A stretch of 64,000 nt of DNA from Minthousia sp045628125 (lineage in GTDB: Bacteria > Bacteroidota > Bacteroidia > Bacteroidales > Bacteroidaceae). Made by a program: the position numbers and the translations under genes. Below, in pieces: positions 59,369 to 64,000 of the stretch (position 1 is the first letter of the stretch; every line of letters starts with the position of its first letter). The DNA lies in the NCBI GenBank assembly GCA_045628125.1, contig JAZQPA010000142.1, positions 9,165 to 73,164 of the forward strand, read 5' to 3'. The notes below the pieces were generated by a model. It was not told where the DNA came from. It did not search any database and was given only the letters and a program-made list of their open reading frames with translations.

Positions 59369-60697
59369 TTACTTCAGACGTGCCTGAATAGCCTCAGACT
59401 CCTTCTCGTAGCCAGGCTTGTTCAACAGGGCGAACATGTTCTTCTTGTATGCCTCAACACCTGGCTGGTTGAATGGGTTAACACCCAGAATGTAACCAGA
59501 GATACCACAAGAACGCTCGAAGAAGTAAATCAACTGGCCCAGATTATACTCGTCCAGTACAGGGATGGTAATCTTGATGTTAGGAACACCACCATCTACG
59601 TGTGCCAACAGAGTTCCCAACTCAGCCATCTTATTTACCTCGTCAACACGCTTGCCAGCCAGGAAGTTCAAACCATCCAGGTTCTCCTCATCGAATGGGA
59701 ACAGTACAGTCTTGTTGGCCTTCTCAACAGAAACAACGGTTTCGAAAATAGTGCGCTCACCTTCCTGAATCCACTGACCCATAGAGTGCAAGTCGGTAGT
59801 AAAATCAACAGATGCAGGGAAGATGCCCTTCAGATCCTTACCTTCAGACTCACCGAACAACTGCTTCCACCACTCCATCATGTAGTGCAGCTTTGGCTGA
59901 TAGTTCACCAGAATCTCGGTCTTCTTACCGTAGCAGTACAGTGCATTACGCATTGCAGCATACTGAGCAGCTGGATTCTCCTCGTAAGGAACATCTACGC
60001 CAGTAGCCTTCTCCATATCCTGAGCACCCTTAACCAGTGCCTTGATGTCATGACCTGCACAAGCGATAGCCAACAGACCTACAGGAGTAAGAACAGAGAA
60101 ACGACCGCCTACGTTATCAGGAATAACGAAAGTCTTATAACCTTCCTTTGTAGCCAGTTTGCGGGCAGCACCCTTCTCCTTGTCGGTAACAGCTACGATC
60201 AGATCCTTAGCCTCTGCCTTGCCAACCTGCTTTTCCAACATGGTCTTCAGCAAACGGAAAGCCAAAGCGGTCTCAGTGGTGGTACCTGACTTAGAAATAT
60301 TGATGATGGCAAACTTCTTACCCTCCAGCAGTTCCATCAGGTCAGCCAGATAGTCCTCGCCAATATTGTTGCCAGCGTAAACGATACGTGGGTTATTGCC
60401 ATTCAGGCCGAAAGCGTGATCCAAAGCCTCATTTACGGCGCGTGGACCCAGGTATGAACCACCGATACCAGCCACTACGATGATTTCAGCCTTAGAGCGA
60501 AGCAGGTTTGCGGTAGCCTGTACCTCGGCAATGAACTCATCGGTAATGCTTGAAGGCAGGTGAACCCAACCCAGGAAATCGTTACCAGGACCCTTACCGC
60601 TCTCCAGCAGTTCGTTGCATGGAGCGGTCTTTGCTGCCATAGCAGCTAAGCTGCCAGCAGGAACGAAGCTTGATGCTTTTTCAATGCAAAGTTTCAT
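59369..60697 (-). CDS. pgi: Glucose-6-phosphate isomerase
   Basis: Glycolytic isomerase of glucose-6-phosphate and fructose-6-phosphate. The 442 residues are the short form typical of Bacteroidota and Firmicutes. Motifs are VAGIGGSYLGPRAVNEA, INISKSGTTTETALAF (phosphate binding), NVGGRFSVLTPVGLL and NPFNQPGVEAYKKNMF with the catalytic region. Biased codons indicate high expression. It is downstream of gpsA by 43 bases. Confidence 0.97.
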   Translation of the reverse strand: MKLCIEKASSFVPAGSLAAMAAKTAPCNELLESGKGPGNDFLGWVHLPSSITDEFIAEVQATANLLRSKAEIIVVAGIGGSYLGPRAVNEALDHAFGLNGNNPRIVYAGNNIGEDYLADLMELLEGKKFAIINISKSGTTTETALAFRLLKTMLEKQVGKAEAKDLIVAVTDKEKGAARKLATKEGYKTFVIPDNVGGRFSVLTPVGLLAIACAGHDIKALVKGAQDMEKATGVDVPYEENPAAQYAAMRNALYCYGKKTEILVNYQPKLHYMMEWWKQLFGESEGKDLKGIFPASVDFTTDLHSMGQWIQEGERTIFETVVSVEKANKTVLFPFDEENLDGLNFLAGKRVDEVNKMAELGTLLAHVDGGVPNIKITIPVLDEYNLGQLIYFFERSCGISGYILGVNPFNQPGVEAYKKNMFALLNKPGYEKESEAIQARLK

Positions 60698-60740
60698 AAT
60701 ATATTACCTTAAAATTACTAGTTTATAATTCGTTTTAATG

Positions 60741-61736
60741 CTATCTGAATGAGTCGGTCAACAGCTTGATCTCAATAGCTGGTGCACTATGTTCGTACAG
60801 AATATTATATACGGCATCTACTATAGGCATGTTAACATGATAGTATCTGTTGATTTCCTTAATACATTTGGTGCCGTAATAACCCTCGGCAATCATTTCC
60901 ATTTCCAATTGTGCACTTTTTACACTGTATCCCTTGCCAATCATGGTTCCGAACTGGCGGTTACGGCTGAAGTTGCTATAACCGGTAACCAGCAGGTCGC
61001 CGATGTAAACGGAATCGATAACATTACGTTCCAGCGGGTTGATGGTGTAAAGGAAACGGTCCATTTCCTGTGCGGCATTTGCCATTAGTACAGCCTGGAA
61101 ATTGTCTCCATAATTCAAGCCATTGCAGATACCTGCGCAGATGGCATATATGTTCTTTAAAACCGAACTGTACTCGATACCCAACACATCGGCACTTACT
61201 GAGGTCTTGATAAATCGGCTGCGCAGCATGGTGGCAAATACGTCGGCTTTCTGTGTATCCGTACAACCTATTGTCAAGTAGGAGAGGCGCTCAAGAGCTA
61301 CTTCCTCGGCGTGAGAAGGGCCACCAATAACAGCCAGATTTTCTTCAGGTACTCCATAAATCTTATGTAAATACTCTGAAACAGAGATGTTCTCCTCTGG
61401 AACAATACCTTTAATGGCCGTTATTATAAATTTATTCTGAAGGTTGGCGTGCAACTTCTTCAAGTGATTTTTCAGATAAGGTGAAGGAGTAACCAGAATA
61501 AGCGTATCACTTTCCTGCACAATCTTATTGATGTCGGATGAGAAGTGGATACGATTGGTATCAAAATGTACCATCGTCAGATAGGCCGGGTTGTGGCCCA
61601 ATCTCTTAAACTCCTCAATACGGTCATCTCTACGGATATACCAACTGATACGGTCCACCTTGTCCAAAACCATTTTTGCAATGGCTGTGGCCCAGCTTCC
61701 GCCTCCTAATATGGCTATTCTTCCGCAGTCAGTCAT
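60741..61736 (-). CDS. gpsA: Glycerol-3-phosphate dehydrogenase (NAD(P)+)
   Basis: Makes sn-glycerol 3-phosphate for phospholipids. The 331 residues show the Rossmann motif IAILGGGSWATAIAKM (about 7-22), LILVTPSPYLKNHL, the strand VIGGPSHAEEVA and the substrate-binding region SVLKNIYAICAGICNGLNYG with its conserved Lys, plus GDLLVTGYSNFSRNRQFG. It lies 12 bases after lysS and 43 bases before pgi, an order typical of this group. Confidence 0.96.
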   Translation of the reverse strand: MTDCGRIAILGGGSWATAIAKMVLDKVDRISWYIRRDDRIEEFKRLGHNPAYLTMVHFDTNRIHFSSDINKIVQESDTLILVTPSPYLKNHLKKLHANLQNKFIITAIKGIVPEENISVSEYLHKIYGVPEENLAVIGGPSHAEEVALERLSYLTIGCTDTQKADVFATMLRSRFIKTSVSADVLGIEYSSVLKNIYAICAGICNGLNYGDNFQAVLMANAAQEMDRFLYTINPLERNVIDSVYIGDLLVTGYSNFSRNRQFGTMIGKGYSVKSAQLEMEMIAEGYYGTKCIKEINRYYHVNMPIVDAVYNILYEHSAPAIEIKLLTDSFR

Positions 61737-61748
61737 GATTCCTTTTTA

Positions 61749-63530
61749 TTATTCTCCAAGTTTTTCAATGATGGCACCCAGTTCCTGTACGGATGGCTTT
61801 TGGATTTCCAATTTGAATTTCTTGATGATTTCGCCAATCTGCTGCTGTACCTTCTGAGGGTTCTGGCCCTTCAGGTCGTTCACCAGGTTGTACCCTGCCT
61901 TCTGCAGTACAGGTACAATATCTTCTGCGAATCCCAGTTCTACATACTTTTCTGCCTTATCCTTTGGAGCCTTTACTTCTGGCTTCATCTGTGGGAAGAA
62001 CAAAACTTCCTGGATGAATGGCTTACCAGTCATCAGCATGGCCAAACGGTCAATGCCGATACCGATACCACTGGTAGGAGGCATACCATACTGCAGGGCA
62101 CGCAGGAAGTCGTGGTCGATAACCATTGCCTCATCGTCACCCTTGTCAGCCAGCTTCATCTGATCGATGAAACGCTCTTCCTGGTCGATAGGATCGTTCA
62201 GCTCTGAGTAGGCATTGGCCAGCTCCTTACCATTCACCATCAGCTCAAAGCGCTCAGTCAAACCTGGCTTGCTGCGGTGCATCTTGGTCAGTGGAGACAT
62301 CTCTACTGGATAGTCGGTAATGAAGGTTGGCTGAATGAAGGTGCCTTCGCAGGTCTCGCCAAAGATTTCATCGATCAACTTGCCTTTACCCATGGTCTCA
62401 TCTACTTCAACACCACACTTCTTAGCCACCTCGCGCATCTCGTCCTCGGTCATGCCGTTCAGGTCGTAACCTGTCTTTTCCTTGATGGCATCCAAGATCG
62501 GCAGACGGCGGAATGGAGCCTTGAAACTGATGACCTTGCCGTCGATTTCGGTTTCTGGCTTGCCGTTGACAGCAATACAGATCTCCTCCAGCAGCTGCTC
62601 GGTGAAACTCATCATCCAGTTATAATCCTTGTAGCTTACGTACAACTCCATGCAGGTGAATTCAGGGTTGTGGTTCTTGTCCATACCCTCGTTGCGGAAG
62701 TTCTTGCCAATTTCGTAAACACCCTCAAAACCACCCACAATCAGGCGCTTCAGGTACAACTCAGTGGCAATACGCATGTACATTGGAATGTTCAGTGCAT
62801 TGAAATGAGTGATGAATGGGCGGGCACTGGCACCACCGGCGATAGCCTGCAGGGTAGGAGTCTCTACCTCGGTATAGCCATGGCGGTCGAAGAATGCACG
62901 CATGGTGCGCAGAATGGTACTGCGCTTCAGGAAAGTATCCTTCACACCCTCGTTCACTACCAGGTCAACATAACGCTGGCGGTAACGCAGTTCAGGATCA
63001 TCAAATTTATCGTATGCCACGCCATCCTTGTATTTTACGATTGGCAGTGGCTTCAAGCTCTTGCTAAGCAGAGTGAGTTCCTGTGCGTGTACAGAAATCT
63101 CACCGGTCTGGGTGCGGAACACATAACCCTTAACGCCCACAAAGTCACCAATGTCAAGCAACTTCTTGAAAACCTTGTTGTACAGGTCCTTATCCTCGCC
63201 TGGGCAGATAGCGTCACGGCTTACATACACCTGAACGCGGCCTTTTGAGTCCTGCAATTCCATGAAGGCAGCCTTACCCATAATGCGCTGAGTCATCATA
63301 CGACCAGCAATGCATACTTGTCGGCTGTTTTCTGGAGTAGCCTTGCCTGGAACCTCGTTGCCTTCCTCGTCCTTCTCGGTTGGCAGATCCACAAAGTTGG
63401 CAATGATCTCTGTACTGAATGCGTTGGTAGGATATTCTGCTGCAGGATAAGGGTCGATACCCATGTTACGAAGCTCGTTCAAGGAGTTGCGACGTACGAT
63501 TTCCTGCTCGCTTAATTCTAAAATATTCAT
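61749..63530 (-). CDS. lysS: Lysyl-tRNA synthetase (class II)
   Basis: Charges tRNA-Lys. The 593 residues comprise the N-terminal OB-fold anticodon-binding domain (about 60-165), the class II core with RNEGMDKNHNPEFTCMEL (motif 2) and SGIGIGIDRLAMLMTG (motif 3), and an extra C-terminal helical domain of about 75-90 residues after motif 3 (LVNDLKGQNPQKVQQQIGEI). This extension is typical of Bacteroidota LysS and absent from the 505-residue E. coli enzyme. Minus -7 box TAACTTTG at 63571-63578. Confidence 0.97.
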   Translation of the reverse strand: MNILELSEQEIVRRNSLNELRNMGIDPYPAAEYPTNAFSTEIIANFVDLPTEKDEEGNEVPGKATPENSRQVCIAGRMMTQRIMGKAAFMELQDSKGRVQVYVSRDAICPGEDKDLYNKVFKKLLDIGDFVGVKGYVFRTQTGEISVHAQELTLLSKSLKPLPIVKYKDGVAYDKFDDPELRYRQRYVDLVVNEGVKDTFLKRSTILRTMRAFFDRHGYTEVETPTLQAIAGGASARPFITHFNALNIPMYMRIATELYLKRLIVGGFEGVYEIGKNFRNEGMDKNHNPEFTCMELYVSYKDYNWMMSFTEQLLEEICIAVNGKPETEIDGKVISFKAPFRRLPILDAIKEKTGYDLNGMTEDEMREVAKKCGVEVDETMGKGKLIDEIFGETCEGTFIQPTFITDYPVEMSPLTKMHRSKPGLTERFELMVNGKELANAYSELNDPIDQEERFIDQMKLADKGDDEAMVIDHDFLRALQYGMPPTSGIGIGIDRLAMLMTGKPFIQEVLFFPQMKPEVKAPKDKAEKYVELGFAEDIVPVLQKAGYNLVNDLKGQNPQKVQQQIGEIIKKFKLEIQKPSVQELGAIIEKLGE

Positions 63531-63570
63531 TATGGTTTCTTTATACTATTTATAAATGCGAAATTTGGCA

Positions 63571-63578
63571 CAAAGTTA
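63571..63578 (-). promoter_or_regulatory. Putative lysS -7 box
   Basis: Minus strand TAACTTTG, 40 bases before the lysS ATG at 63530. A -33-like TTGG lies further upstream. Confidence 0.55.
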
Positions 63579-63600
63579 GTGATTATTTTCCAATAAAAAG

Positions 63601-63636
63601 AATAAAGCGGCAAAATTACAACTTTGCCGCTTTATT
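63601..63636. terminator. Bidirectional terminator at the end of aroC
   Basis: AATAAAGCGGCAAA pairs with TTTGCCGCTTTATT around an eight-base loop that includes the aroC stop codon. Confidence 0.8.
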
Positions 63637-64000
63637 CACTAGGTATGCATCAAGAATAACCATGGCCGCCATGGCTTCCACTACGGGAACTGCACGAGGC
63701 AGTACGCAAGGGTCGTGGCGTCCACGGGCATGTACTATTGTCTCATTTCCCTCCACATCAACGGTAGGTTGTTCGCGGAGTAGGGTGGCTACGGGTTTGA
63801 AGGCCACACGGAAATAAATGTCCTGGCCGTTACTTATTCCTCCCTGAATGCCTCCACTCCGGTTGGTAGAGGTGGTAATACCGTTTTCTCCATGCACGAA
63901 CAGGTCGTTCTGCTCTGAGCCTCGCTGGGTTATTCCTGCAAAGCCCATGCCGTACTCAAAGCCCTTTACGGCATTGATGCTCAGCATGGCATGCCCCAAC
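63616..64000 (-). CDS. aroC: Chorismate synthase, C-terminal part (gene continues past window)
   Basis: The last 128 residues of chorismate synthase, which converts EPSP to chorismate using reduced FMN. Motifs are GFEYGMGF, GGIQGGISNGQDIYFRVAFK (FMN-binding region) and GRHDPCVLPRAVPVVEAMAA (catalytic His and Asp region). The open frame runs off the right edge of the window. The stop is in the loop of a terminator hairpin. Confidence 0.94.
   Translation of the reverse strand, partial: LGHAMLSINAVKGFEYGMGFAGITQRGSEQNDLFVHGENGITTSTNRSGGIQGGISNGQDIYFRVAFKPVATLLREQPTVDVEGNETIVHARGRHDPCVLPRAVPVVEAMAAMVILDAYLVNKAAKL

Noticed and set aside
59600..60289. 229-residue plus-strand open frame
   Set aside because: Antisense to pgi, no domain or promoter.
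62277..63248. 323-residue plus-strand open frame
   Set aside because: Lies wholly antisense to lysS, whose class II motifs are intact; long shadows are expected in biased, GC-richer genes.
1..64000. CRISPR array, prophage, transposase, restriction or toxin-antitoxin genes
   Set aside because: None seen on either strand; no spaced repeats, integrase, phage structural or restriction genes among the readable frames.

Overview
The window is a chromosomal segment from a Bacteroidota member of the order Bacteroidales, probably Prevotellaceae or a close relative; I cannot fix the genus. The evidence is the promoter grammar (TTTG, 19-21 bp, TAnnTTTG) in front of many genes, the lack of Shine-Dalgarno sequences, the many lipoproteins, and lineage-typical families (DUF6452, DUF6048, DUF4199, DUF4230, DUF4380, and LysS, GpsA, Pgi in a row). 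There is no phage, insertion sequence, plasmid or CRISPR array.

Layout. 1-2171: a TPR membrane protein (cut by the window edge) divergent from recF and a DciA-like DUF721 gene. 2175-10829: a nine-gene leftward run (DUF4199, family 2 glycosyltransferase, DUF6452 lipoprotein, DUF6048, ApbE, Crp-like regulator, M3 peptidase, dCMP deaminase, S41 protease). 10940-14191: an SRP RNA plus tRNA-Thr transcription unit, mutS2, and tRNA-Ser and tRNA-Val. 14340-16500: a low-GC segment with two doubtful membrane ORFs between 13-bp direct repeats, followed by a sugar transporter with foreign-looking codon use. 16564-23194: secreted phospholipase D-like protein, TPR protein, orphan substrate-binding lipoprotein, pgk, nth. 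23289-27072: acetyltransferase, GH109-like enzyme, crcB, ilvA. 27184-33554: a long leftward run headed by a metal-efflux permease and a Fur-family regulator. 33647-39134: flavoprotein, DUF4380, PhzF, panB, pepD and a DMT transporter. 39257-49988: rubrerythrin, pncB, acyltransferase, GH78 rhamnosidase, esterase, lipoproteins, cupin. 50033-58580: small regulators and membrane proteins, an aquaglyceroporin coupled to a G3E GTPase, an alanine/Na+ symporter, two DUF4230 proteins and a candidate small RNA. 58560-64000: HAD phosphatase, pgi, gpsA, lysS and the end of aroC.

Most of the content is housekeeping. The observations most worth a second look are: the 13-bp repeats that separate a promoter from the sugar transporter; the Fur/efflux operon with a perfect GCAAC-TCG-GTTGC palindrome near its promoter; two tandem TGTCTAA palindromes before the aquaglyceroporin; an orphan terminator hairpin with an upstream promoter-like sequence (candidate small RNA); the SRP RNA four bases from a tRNA; and three genes whose -7 boxes abut the start codon, which suggests leaderless mRNAs.
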